The notes beneath the pieces were generated by a model that was given only the letters and a program-made list of their open reading frames with translations, did not search any database and was not told the origin of the DNA. Below, piece after piece: positions 1-8,473 of a stretch of 31,970 nt of DNA. The translations under genes and the position numbers were made by a program. The stretch comes from CAZJHX01 sp964545715. Its GTDB lineage: Bacteria > Myxococcota_A > UBA9042 > GCA-2863065. Numbering within the stretch: the stretch's first letter is position 1; each line of letters begins with the position of its first letter. The DNA lies in contig CAZJHX010000127.1 in NCBI GenBank assembly GCA_964545715.1, forward strand, positions 1 through 31,970, given 5' to 3'.

Positions 1-3000
1 CACAAGCCGATCTCGGACAAGCTGTTCAACGCCTACAAGATCAAGCCGCAGAACGTCACACCGGGCAAGGGCGAGAAGTACGTGGGAGGCTCCGGCAAGC
101 TGTCGGGCGACAGCGGGCTGCACGGTGAGGGCGGCAAAGGCAAAGGCCAGGGCAAGGGCAAGAAAGGCCAGGGGGTCGGCAGCAGCGGCAAATCGCTGAA
201 GGACGGCTCGGGCGCCAAGCTGGGTGAGCTGCCGGCGGGCATGAAGCGGCTGATGAAGAACGGCGGCGAGAAGCTGTCCGAGCACCAGCGCAAGGTGCTG
301 CCGTGGATCAAGAAGCTCTTCGACGTACTGCACCAGCAGTTCAACACAAAACCAGAGCGACCGGACCTGACCTGGGAGAACTTCGCGCGGTTCTACTTCA
401 ACCGCAGCGCGTGGTTTGAGCAGCTGATCAAGGCGTTTGACGTGGAGCAGCCGGTGGCGCTGTCGGCGGACCAGGCGCGCGGGATCCTGGACCAATTCGA
501 CCGCTGGCTGGTCATGATGAAGGAGGTCGAGGAGAGCCAGCACCTACTCAAGCAGGCCGAGCGGCTCTACACGGTCATCATCCAGCTGTACAACGACCCG
601 CCGACCGACGGGCTGACCAAGAAGAACTGGGACACGTACGTCTTCAGCGACCGCACCTGGGTGAAGGAGCACATTGTGCTGGCGTTCCCGGGCGGCGTCT
701 TCGCACCGAGCAAGGAGGCAGCGGAGAAGTTTCTGGGGCGCTTCAAGATCTTCCATGCGCTGCCGCGAGGCTCCGAGCGCAAGAAGGATGCCGAGGAGGC
801 CAAGGACGCCGGCAACCTGATCACGTTCTACGAGAACGTGCGCATCGAGCTGGCTCGTCGCGAGATCGACGCCTCGATGGACTTCGAGAAGTTCTACGCC
901 TTCTATCAGAACAACAAGAAGTACTTTGAGAAGTACCTGACCAAAACGAAGAAGGGCACCCCGATCTCGCTGAAGGATCTCGTCGAGGTCATCAAGAAGT
1001 ATCGCGACTTCGAGGACGTCTTCAGCCACTACGAGAAGCAGGGGCTCAAGAAAGACGGCAAGTTCGACCTGGACAAGTTCCTCAAGGAGGACCCCAAGTT
1101 CGGCAGCGAGAACGGCAAGAGTCGCTCCCGTAGCCAGTTTCTGCCCGTCGGGCACCTCCACACGGTGCCCAGGCTCGAGGGCGACTGGGACTTCTGCAAG
1201 GGCGTGGAGGTCAAGTTCGGCGTCACGTTTACGGGGCCGCATTGGCGCAACCGCTGGTACAACTTCAAGCCCAACTCCGCCTGGTGGCACTGGCAGGTTC
1301 GCAAGGTCAAGAAGAACGGGGCCGACGGTCCTTTGGTGCGCGAGACCAAAGGCCGCAACCTCCTGCAAACGTCTAACCGATTCGAGGTAGAGCTGGACGG
1401 GCAGGGCCTGCTGCGGTCGATCGGCAGCGCGGTCGGTGTGGCGGACGATCACTCGATCAGCACCGGGGAGTACCGCGTCAAGGTCAAAGCGCGCTCACCG
1501 GAGTTCCGGCTGCCAGGCAACGAGTGGCCCAAGAAGAAGGCTGAGGGCCAGCGCGACTTCAAGATCAAGACCAGCAAGAAGATGGCGCAGTCCATCGTGG
1601 ATTCCAACTTCGTCACCGACGACATGAAGGATCCGGATGGCACGAAGATCTTCATCCCGGACGGGAAGGGCGGCCTGAGGCTGCGGGATCCCAATACGAA
1701 GCCGGACTCGATCGATACCAAAATCAAAGAGGTCGAGACGATCCTTCAGAAGCTCTACAAGCTGACGGGTCGAAACAAGCACGGGCAGCCGGATCCCAAG
1801 ATCCCGCGTAAGCTCAGCGACGACGATGCCAGCATCAACGTCTGGAAAGAGACGCTGGCCAAGTACAAGGCCGAGCGCAAGAAGCACTTCCTGAGCACCG
1901 GGCCCGGCGACAAGCAGACGGCCCTCAAGACCTATGTGGTGCGGGCTGCGTTTGCGTCCAAGGAGAAAGCCAGCGTCGGGCACATCCAGGTGCTGAACCT
2001 GACGATCGCCAAGCAGGCCAGGGGAAAGGAAGACAACTGGATGCAGCTGCATGGCTTCGATATGCGGCTGACGGACTACAACGAGCAGAAGAACCCGCGT
2101 CACTACAAGGGCAGCGGGACGTCGACGACGGTGGAGCAGGCCGAGATCAAGGCGATCAAGTCGGTGCTCAACACGTACGACGAGGACAACGACTACCCGA
2201 TCGGCCACATCGACATCGCGGTCGTGCTGCAGGAGGGCAAGAACAAGGGCAAGGTGCTGCGCGACACCTACAGCACCTACACGAAGATGAAGAAGGCCGG
2301 CAACATGCTGGACTCGGCGGCGGCCACGGTCGGCAAGATCGCCATGGTCGTCGGTGTGGCGGCGATGTTCATCCCGGGCCTGCAGGCGTTTGTGCTGCCG
2401 CTGATCATGTACACGTCGGCCGCGCTGACGGTGGCGTCCGTCGGGATGAGCATGGCCGAGCGGATCAAAGCGGGCACGTTCTGGGAAGGCAAGGCGCTGG
2501 TGGGCGACTTGATCAACCTGGCCGGCGCCTTCTTGAGCGTGTGGGGGCTGCGGATCGCCAACGCCAGCAAGGCCGTGAAGGGTATGTACTTCATCGCTGA
2601 AGGCGTGGAGTTCGCCGCCGGCGGCATCATGATCGGCGTGGGCGCCAAAGTGCAGATCGACGGTGTGCGCGCCCAATACGCGCGTCGGCTGGCGCACGCC
2701 AAGAACGAGGCTGAGCGGCAGAAGATCATGAAAGAGCGCAACCTGGTGGTGGCCCAGATCATGAGCGACGCGGTGAGCGCCGGGATGATGTACGGCGTGC
2801 AGCAGGCGACGATGCGGGTGCTGCCCACGATGCAGCGCGCCGGCGTATTCGGGCGCATCGGGCGCTTCAAGGTGGACAAGTCGATCGTGGACGCGATGGG
2901 CCGGCAGGACCTGGATGCGCTGCGTGCGATTCGCAAGGATCCCAAGACCACGCGTCGCGAGAAGTGGATTATCAACGAGGCGCTGCTTGGGGCGAAGTTC

Positions 3001-5688
3001 TTCGGCAAGCAGGGGCTGTCAGCCAACTTCCTGGAGCCGCGGTTGGAGCGTCGCGCAGCTGTCGTGGAGGGCGGCGCCGGCGTCAAGAACTATACGAACC
3101 TGGACACTGCTGGCATGTCGGCCACCGACATCACGGTGGCGTTTGTGGCGGATGCGCGGATCAGAAAGGGTCACCCGGATCTGTTTGATGCCGCCAAGCA
3201 CCCCGACTTTGCCGTGCACTACGAGGCCTGGCTGAAGCATACCGTCACGCGCGGGAAGTTCCCGCCGCCGAAGAACGTGCCGCGCAAGTACCGCAAGCTC
3301 TTCAACGGGGCGCTGACGAAGAAGGTGCTGGGCGCGTTCCAGGGGGTGGCCAAGGATCTCGAGGCGGACGTCAAGACGGCGCGCGCGACCAAGAAATCGG
3401 CGGAGCCACCGGTGAAGAAGGGCGCGCCCAAGACCGACGATGCGCCCAAGACCGACAAGCCGGGCGAGCTGCCGCCGCCGCCGGATCTGCCCAAGCACCC
3501 GGAGCTGCTCGCGGGCAAGGGCAACTACCCCGAGTACCAGGCGCGGATGGCGGCGTGGGCGTCACGCGTGCGGGCGGCGGGCAAGAACCCCACGAAGGTG
3601 TTGATGGACTCAGGCCGCGCGCCGGCGCCGCCGAAGAAGCGACGTCGCGGAGGTCGCAGGCGGCACGAGCGCAAGGTCGCTGCCTGGAAAAAGGCGATGG
3701 ACCGGATGGGCCTCGACGGCGAGGTCCTGTACTGGAAGGCCAACCACCCGGGCGTGGAGCTGCACAACCACTTCCTGGGTGTGCGGGAGGCCGAGTACTT
3801 CCGCAAGGCGGTGGGCGGCGACGGTCCGGACGCGGCGGTGAAGCTGTTCAAGCGGATCGCCAAGGCGTACGAGCACCCGGACATGAAGGCGGAGTCGCCG
3901 ACCGGGCTGAAGAAGGTGCAGGAGACGCAGCGCAAGCTGGCGATGGAGAAGGACCCGGTCAAGCGGGCAGCCATCGCGGAGAAGGCCAACAAGGAGATCC
4001 TGGTCACGCAGGACGGCCACCCGTTCGACGCGACGTACGGGCCGCGCGGCGAGCTGATCAAGGACATGGGCGAGCAGCTGTTCCACAAAGGCGCCGCCAA
4101 GTCGATAGGCGAGCTCATGGGCGGCGACCTGGCGGCGGGCAAGATGCCGACCAACGAGCAGCTGGCTGCCAAGCTGGGCAAGGCCTCGCAGGCGGATTTT
4201 GACGCCTTCTTGAACGCCAACCCGACACTGCGCCAGCGGCTGGAGGCGCAGCACAAAGCCAAGATCGAGGCACGGAAGGGGCCCGACAAGCGCCTCAAAC
4301 CCGAGGATCTGGACACGGGCAAGCCGGAAGGGCTGGCGGCAATGGCCAAGAACCTGCGACACCACAAGGAGCAGCTGGGCTACCGCAAGTTCATCTACGA
4401 CACCCTCAAAGCGCTGCACAAAGACGGCATCACCTACTCGGAGCAGTCGTTCAGCGTCAGCAAGATGCTGCGCGCGGTGCCTGAGGCGGACCTGAAGTTC
4501 ATCATCGCCAAGCTCAAGAGCGAGGGCATCCAGATCGAGGTCAAGTGGCTGCCGCTGATCACGACGATGCATGTGTCGAGCGAGTTCATGGTGCATCAGG
4601 ACAAGGGCGGCAAGGCCATCCTGAACACCGAGTTCATGAAGAGCAAAGACAATCCGCAGGGGCTGACCGGCACCCAGGCAGAGGGGCTGATCTCGCACTT
4701 CATGAAGACGTCCAAGACGCGCGCGGAGGCGATCAAAAAGGTCGGTGAGGCGACCAGCGCGACGCTGCTCAAGGTGAAGGGCACGGACGGCAAGCCGCTG
4801 ATCAACAAGGGCCAGGCGGACATGCTGACCAAGCAGCTGCCGCCGGCCACGCGCAAGAAGCTGGAGGCGATGCTGGAGCGCGGCGACGTCATCGGCTTCG
4901 ATATCGCGGCGCCGGAGAAGCACGTGTTTACGCAGCGTGGTCTCAGAAACTTCCAGGAGCTGTACAAGCTTCTCAGCGCGGCGGCCAAGAAGCGCGGCAA
5001 GCCGGTGGTGCTGCGACCGCACGTGGGTGAGGGATATACGCCGACGCGCAGCGGCAAGATCGAGATGGGCGCGGACGGCAAAACGCCCAAGCACTACGAG
5101 ACGGCGCAAAAGAACATGACGCTGCTGCTGGGGCAGCTGCAGGCGATGGGCTACAACGCCGGCAAGGGCAAGGCGGACGGCGTGGTGGTGCGATTCGGGC
5201 ACGCCACGCACGCGACCCAGAAGCACGCCAAGATGATGGCCGACATGGGGATCATCGCGGAGGTGAACCTGGGGTCCAACGCAGAGACGGGCGCGGTGCT
5301 GCCGCCCAAGCGTCGAGTCGGTCCGGACGGCAAGATGATCGTCGAGCGCACCGACGTGAACCCCAAGAACGAGCCCGGCGCCTTCAACGACCACAGCCTG
5401 CTGCACCTGCTGTTTGCCAAGGTGAAGGTGGTGCTGAACACGGACGCGCACGGCGTCATGAGCGCGGATCTGCCGCACGAATACGGCACGGCCGCACGCA
5501 TCGTCCAGCAGTTCAAAGACGGCAACCTGACCATGCAGCTGGACGGCAAGACGGTGCACTACAAAGACGTGCAAAAGCGGCTGGGCAAGGCCGAGGCCGC
5601 GCGTCGTTTCAGCATGAACCGGGTCACAGCCGCCGCCAAGGGGTATAAGAGGGACATCAAGTCGCAATCAGTGGCGGGCGGTAAATGA
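1..5688 (+). CDS. Giant toxin-like protein with C-terminal adenosine-deaminase-family domain (5' end outside window)
   Basis: The frame is open from base 1, so the start lies upstream; 1895 codons are visible (numbered from base 1). The visible N-terminal part has a Gly/Lys-rich linker (about 28–65) and a long hydrophilic, helical region. A hydrophobic stretch (about 775–900) resembles the hydrophobic segment of large secreted toxins. A Lys/Pro-rich linker (about 1135–1190) follows, then an adenosine deaminase (ADA) amidohydrolase domain. Its motifs appear in the ADA order: HxH (H1255, H1257), an ADA-like GITYSEQSF strand, VIGFDIAAPE, HVGE (H1674, E1677), GHATH (H1734) and NTDAH (D1815). These match the zinc ligands and catalytic Glu/His of ADA, which hydrolyses adenosine or related purines to the inosine form. 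Two oddities: H1257 and H1674 are about 417 residues apart, about twice the spacing in ordinary ADA, and the second Asp of NTDD is Ala. The stop overlaps the next start (ATGA). A housekeeping purine enzyme is unlikely given the size. I infer an effector, possibly eCIS cargo; the ADA fold is the firm part. Confidence 0.82.
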   Translation, partial: HKPISDKLFNAYKIKPQNVTPGKGEKYVGGSGKLSGDSGLHGEGGKGKGQGKGKKGQGVGSSGKSLKDGSGAKLGELPAGMKRLMKNGGEKLSEHQRKVLPWIKKLFDVLHQQFNTKPERPDLTWENFARFYFNRSAWFEQLIKAFDVEQPVALSADQARGILDQFDRWLVMMKEVEESQHLLKQAERLYTVIIQLYNDPPTDGLTKKNWDTYVFSDRTWVKEHIVLAFPGGVFAPSKEAAEKFLGRFKIFHALPRGSERKKDAEEAKDAGNLITFYENVRIELARREIDASMDFEKFYAFYQNNKKYFEKYLTKTKKGTPISLKDLVEVIKKYRDFEDVFSHYEKQGLKKDGKFDLDKFLKEDPKFGSENGKSRSRSQFLPVGHLHTVPRLEGDWDFCKGVEVKFGVTFTGPHWRNRWYNFKPNSAWWHWQVRKVKKNGADGPLVRETKGRNLLQTSNRFEVELDGQGLLRSIGSAVGVADDHSISTGEYRVKVKARSPEFRLPGNEWPKKKAEGQRDFKIKTSKKMAQSIVDSNFVTDDMKDPDGTKIFIPDGKGGLRLRDPNTKPDSIDTKIKEVETILQKLYKLTGRNKHGQPDPKIPRKLSDDDASINVWKETLAKYKAERKKHFLSTGPGDKQTALKTYVVRAAFASKEKASVGHIQVLNLTIAKQARGKEDNWMQLHGFDMRLTDYNEQKNPRHYKGSGTSTTVEQAEIKAIKSVLNTYDEDNDYPIGHIDIAVVLQEGKNKGKVLRDTYSTYTKMKKAGNMLDSAAATVGKIAMVVGVAAMFIPGLQAFVLPLIMYTSAALTVASVGMSMAERIKAGTFWEGKALVGDLINLAGAFLSVWGLRIANASKAVKGMYFIAEGVEFAAGGIMIGVGAKVQIDGVRAQYARRLAHAKNEAERQKIMKERNLVVAQIMSDAVSAGMMYGVQQATMRVLPTMQRAGVFGRIGRFKVDKSIVDAMGRQDLDALRAIRKDPKTTRREKWIINEALLGAKFFGKQGLSANFLEPRLERRAAVVEGGAGVKNYTNLDTAGMSATDITVAFVADARIRKGHPDLFDAAKHPDFAVHYEAWLKHTVTRGKFPPPKNVPRKYRKLFNGALTKKVLGAFQGVAKDLEADVKTARATKKSAEPPVKKGAPKTDDAPKTDKPGELPPPPDLPKHPELLAGKGNYPEYQARMAAWASRVRAAGKNPTKVLMDSGRAPAPPKKRRRGGRRRHERKVAAWKKAMDRMGLDGEVLYWKANHPGVELHNHFLGVREAEYFRKAVGGDGPDAAVKLFKRIAKAYEHPDMKAESPTGLKKVQETQRKLAMEKDPVKRAAIAEKANKEILVTQDGHPFDATYGPRGELIKDMGEQLFHKGAAKSIGELMGGDLAAGKMPTNEQLAAKLGKASQADFDAFLNANPTLRQRLEAQHKAKIEARKGPDKRLKPEDLDTGKPEGLAAMAKNLRHHKEQLGYRKFIYDTLKALHKDGITYSEQSFSVSKMLRAVPEADLKFIIAKLKSEGIQIEVKWLPLITTMHVSSEFMVHQDKGGKAILNTEFMKSKDNPQGLTGTQAEGLISHFMKTSKTRAEAIKKVGEATSATLLKVKGTDGKPLINKGQADMLTKQLPPATRKKLEAMLERGDVIGFDIAAPEKHVFTQRGLRNFQELYKLLSAAAKKRGKPVVLRPHVGEGYTPTRSGKIEMGADGKTPKHYETAQKNMTLLLGQLQAMGYNAGKGKADGVVVRFGHATHATQKHAKMMADMGIIAEVNLGSNAETGAVLPPKRRVGPDGKMIVERTDVNPKNEPGAFNDHSLLHLLFAKVKVVLNTDAHGVMSADLPHEYGTAARIVQQFKDGNLTMQLDGKTVHYKDVQKRLGKAEAARRFSMNRVTAAAKGYKRDIKSQSVAGGK

Positions 5689-7292
5689 CCGATGACATAC
5701 CCCTGAGCCGGGACGCGATGCGCGCGCATCGCGAATGGCTTCAGAGCCTGGGCGACGCCGGGGAGCGGCTGCATCTGCAGGACGCCGATCTGGGCCAGGT
5801 CCGTTTGCAGGGTGCCATCCTGAGCGGCGCGCGCTTCGAGCGATGCGGGTTCTCGGGATCGGCGCTGACCCTGTCACATCTCGATGGCGCCGAGCTGATC
5901 GGCTGCGATTTTACGGGCGCCTCGCTGAGCGGCAGCACGCTGGCGGAGGCGGAGCTGGAAGGCTGCGTGTTTGTGGGGGCGGACCTGTCGCTCGTGAGCT
6001 TCAAGGAGGCGGTGCTGCGGGACTGCAGGTTTGAGGAGGCGCTCGGGGATCGGGTGGCCTTCGAGAAAGCAAAGGTGCACGACTGCTCGTTCGAGCGCGC
6101 GGACCTTCGCCAGGCGGGCTTCGATGACGCGCGCTTTGAGGACGTGTCGCTGCGCGGTGCTCGGCTGTCGCGCGATCCGAGCTGGCGCGGGGCTGGCGGA
6201 TCGGCCTTCCGCGCGCGCTTCAGCGACTGCGACCTGACGGGGGCGGACCTGGACCATCTGCAGCTTATGGGCACCGTGTTCGATGGGTGCACATTGGAGC
6301 AGGTGCGGGGCGTACCGGAGGCACACGGACCGTTCGAGATTGTCGGGTCGACCAAGGCGCCGTTTCGTATTCAGCCCCCGGCGCTGGAGCCGCCCGCGCC
6401 CGTGTTTGACGAGGCGCCCGAGCGCGACGCAGCGCTGCCACGCCAGTACGCGGCCGTGGTCGATCGGCTGACCGGCGAGCTCGAGCGCATCTACCACGAG
6501 GCGGCCGCAGGGCTGCCGGCGCCCAACGACGACACCATCGCCATCGCGACGGAGCGGTGGGACGACCACATCGGCTTTCTGCGCGCTCACTACCCCGACT
6601 CGGGTTACCAGTTGGTGCGCGGGACGTTGGAGGACCTGGCTGCCGTGCTGCCCGCGCCGCCCACGCCGCTGGCAAAGCCGGGCATGGCCAAGGTGCACGG
6701 AGGTGGGTTTTGGATGGGCTTGAGCGAGGAGGACGCCCGCGAGCTGGCGGTCGAGGTGTCTGAGACGGAGGCGGACGTGGACCGATATCTGGCGCTGCTG
6801 CAGCCGCTTGTCCCGTTGGAGGGAGCCACCCTGGAGACGTTCTACATCGACCCGCGCCCGGTAAGCCGTGGTGAGTACGGGGCCTTTGTGACGGCGACTG
6901 GACACCGCGCGCCGGAGGGGCAGGGCGGGGAGCCGGGCGATCCGGTCCGCGGCGTCAGCCTGGAGGATGCGCGCGCGTATGCGGCATGGGCCGGCAAGCG
7001 GCTGCCGACCCATGCGGAGTGGGTCAAGGCGGCCCGCGGAACCGGCGCGGACATCTACCCCTGGGGCGACGAGTGGGACGATGACGGTGACCCCAGCGTG
7101 TGGGGCTGCACCCTGCTGCTCGGCGACCGTTGGGAGTGGTGTGAGACTGCGGTAGGGCCGGACCAGTACGTGCTGCACGGTGGTCCGCTGGAGCCGATCG
7201 GCCCGGCGATCCCGTTCATCAAGACGGATCGCCCGGGCGCGACCGACCCGAGCTATGGCTTTCGTTGCGCCATGGACCCGGCGGAGGGCTGA
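5685..7292 (+). CDS. Pentapeptide-repeat protein fused to a formylglycine-generating-enzyme (SUMF1)-like domain
   Basis: 535 aa; the ATG overlaps the upstream stop by 4 bases, so translation is probably coupled to the deaminase-domain gene. Residues about 25–207 are pentapeptide repeats (A[D/E/R]LxG types such as GADL, GASL, FERADL), expected to form a right-handed quadrilateral beta-helix. A helical linker (about 240–325) leads into an FGE-sulfatase fold: GGGFWMG near 339–345, FYIDPRPVSRGEY near 386–398, GVSLEDARAYAAWAGKRLPT near 423–442, YPWGDEW near 458–464, WEW near 483–485 and GFRCA near 525–529. In true formylglycine-generating enzymes a Cys pair binds copper in the C-terminal part; here only one Cys (C528) is present there, so a binding rather than an oxidase role is likely. 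No signal peptide is visible. A role as adaptor or chaperone for the upstream protein is inferred from operon position only. Confidence 0.85.
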   Translation: MTDDIPLSRDAMRAHREWLQSLGDAGERLHLQDADLGQVRLQGAILSGARFERCGFSGSALTLSHLDGAELIGCDFTGASLSGSTLAEAELEGCVFVGADLSLVSFKEAVLRDCRFEEALGDRVAFEKAKVHDCSFERADLRQAGFDDARFEDVSLRGARLSRDPSWRGAGGSAFRARFSDCDLTGADLDHLQLMGTVFDGCTLEQVRGVPEAHGPFEIVGSTKAPFRIQPPALEPPAPVFDEAPERDAALPRQYAAVVDRLTGELERIYHEAAAGLPAPNDDTIAIATERWDDHIGFLRAHYPDSGYQLVRGTLEDLAAVLPAPPTPLAKPGMAKVHGGGFWMGLSEEDARELAVEVSETEADVDRYLALLQPLVPLEGATLETFYIDPRPVSRGEYGAFVTATGHRAPEGQGGEPGDPVRGVSLEDARAYAAWAGKRLPTHAEWVKAARGTGADIYPWGDEWDDDGDPSVWGCTLLLGDRWEWCETAVGPDQYVLHGGPLEPIGPAIPFIKTDRPGATDPSYGFRCAMDPAEG

Positions 7293-8473
7293 TGTTCGAG
7301 TCGCATCTGGATCACCTGCAAGCTGAGCTGGCGCGCGTGCTGCAGCTGTTGCGCCGCCGCGAGGAGCCGCCGCTGTGGCCGGAGCAGGAGCGGGGCGCAG
7401 AAGGGGACGCGGTTGCGTGGCTGGCGGAGGACGACGAGGCGAATCGGATCGACGCCCTGGCGGCGGATGCAGAAATCGATCTGCCGCTTGTACGGCTGGC
7501 GTCGCTGTATGCGCTGGACCGGCTGGATATGGACCTGCTGCTGTCGGTGCTGCTGGCCGACATCGAGCCCCGCGCGTCGGTGACGTGGCGGCTGCGCGGC
7601 GGGCCTCTGGATGACCGGATCACGCTGGACGCCCTGACGCGCGCGCACGGCAACACGTTTGCGGCGCGCTTGGAGATCCACCATCGCGCAGGCCCGTCCG
7701 GGGACCTGGTTGCGCATGGTCTGCTGCGGTATCGGGATCCGGAGCCTGGGGCCTCGCCGTCCACGCTTTTTCCGCGGCTGGCGCCCAAGATCAAGGCGCT
7801 GATGCTCGGCTGGCCGGAGGCGGATCCGGCGCTGGCGGGGGTAGCTCGGGTCAGCGCGGCGATGCTCCGTCCGGATCAGCTCGTCGCGTCGCCGGACATC
7901 GACGCGCTGGTGGCAGAGACGCCGGTAGACCGCCCGACGATGTGCGTTGTGACGGGGCCGCAGGGCTCAGGTCGCCGGCGCGTCGCGGAGGTGCTTGCCA
8001 CGCGGGCGGGGCGCTCACTGCTGCTGGTGGACGGCGACAAGCTGACGCCCGACGTCGCGTCGGCTGTTTTTCAGGAGTGCTGGATCGAGGGCCATCTGCT
8101 GTGTCTGAAGCCCGCTATCGCGGCGCTCGGCGTGCTGGGTGCCGAGACGGTCGCCCGCTGGTGTGCGCAGCTGAGCGGCCCGCTGATTCTGATCGACAGC
8201 TCGCCGCGCGGGTGGCCGCCGCTGCCCGCTTCGGCTCCGACGCGCCACTTTGCGCTGGACGCGCCGACGGAGGCGGGTCGTCAGCGGCTGTGGGACTTGT
8301 ACCTGGCGCCGTTCGCCGACCGGCTGGATGACGTGGATACGGCGGCGTTGGCCAAGCGCCATGCCGTGACCGGCGCTGTGATCGCGGCAGCCGTGGAGCA
8401 GGCGGTGGCGCTCTCGGACCCCGATGCGTCGCCGATCACGCAGCAGGCGCTGGACGAGATCTGCCGGCGCTAG
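7292..8473 (+). CDS. AAA-type ATPase-like protein with degenerate P-loop
   Basis: 393 aa. The start was chosen at the ATG overlapping the previous stop (TGATG) rather than an in-frame upstream ATG inside the previous gene. Residues about 60–110 contain a helical segment (LYALDRLDMDLLLSVLLADIEPR) resembling the N-terminal domain of AAA ATPases found at eCIS loci (L.L..FE.DLLLL.LAPELD pattern, from memory). Residues about 195–390 look like an AAA module: Walker-A-like GPQGSGRR (222–229), Walker-B-like LILID (298–302), then a lid-like segment ALAKRHAVTGAVIAAAVEQA. The Walker A Lys and Thr/Ser are both Arg, and no Glu follows the Walker B Asp, so ATP hydrolysis is doubtful. Family members often carry a second, active AAA module after a degenerate one; here the protein ends without it. 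The 3' end overlaps the convergent kinase gene by 38 bases. Confidence 0.75.
   Translation: MFESHLDHLQAELARVLQLLRRREEPPLWPEQERGAEGDAVAWLAEDDEANRIDALAADAEIDLPLVRLASLYALDRLDMDLLLSVLLADIEPRASVTWRLRGGPLDDRITLDALTRAHGNTFAARLEIHHRAGPSGDLVAHGLLRYRDPEPGASPSTLFPRLAPKIKALMLGWPEADPALAGVARVSAAMLRPDQLVASPDIDALVAETPVDRPTMCVVTGPQGSGRRRVAEVLATRAGRSLLLVDGDKLTPDVASAVFQECWIEGHLLCLKPAIAALGVLGAETVARWCAQLSGPLILIDSSPRGWPPLPASAPTRHFALDAPTEAGRQRLWDLYLAPFADRLDDVDTAALAKRHAVTGAVIAAAVEQAVALSDPDASPITQQALDEICRR

Noticed and set aside
3610..5667. Open frame of 685 codons on the − strand
   Set aside because: Antisense to the ADA-domain gene, whose motifs are clear; the − strand product is Arg/His/Leu-rich and unrecognisable.
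6660..7280. Sulfatase-activating formylglycine-generating enzyme
   Set aside because: The catalytic Cys pair is missing and no sulfatase gene is nearby.
1..8473. RADAR-type phage defence (ATPase plus adenosine deaminase)
   Set aside because: The ADA protein is far larger, with toxin-like N-terminal regions. The ATPase-like protein is short with a dead P-loop, and a pentapeptide–FGE gene lies between them. RdrA/RdrB-like architecture is not seen, though an evolutionary link of the deaminase domains is not excluded.
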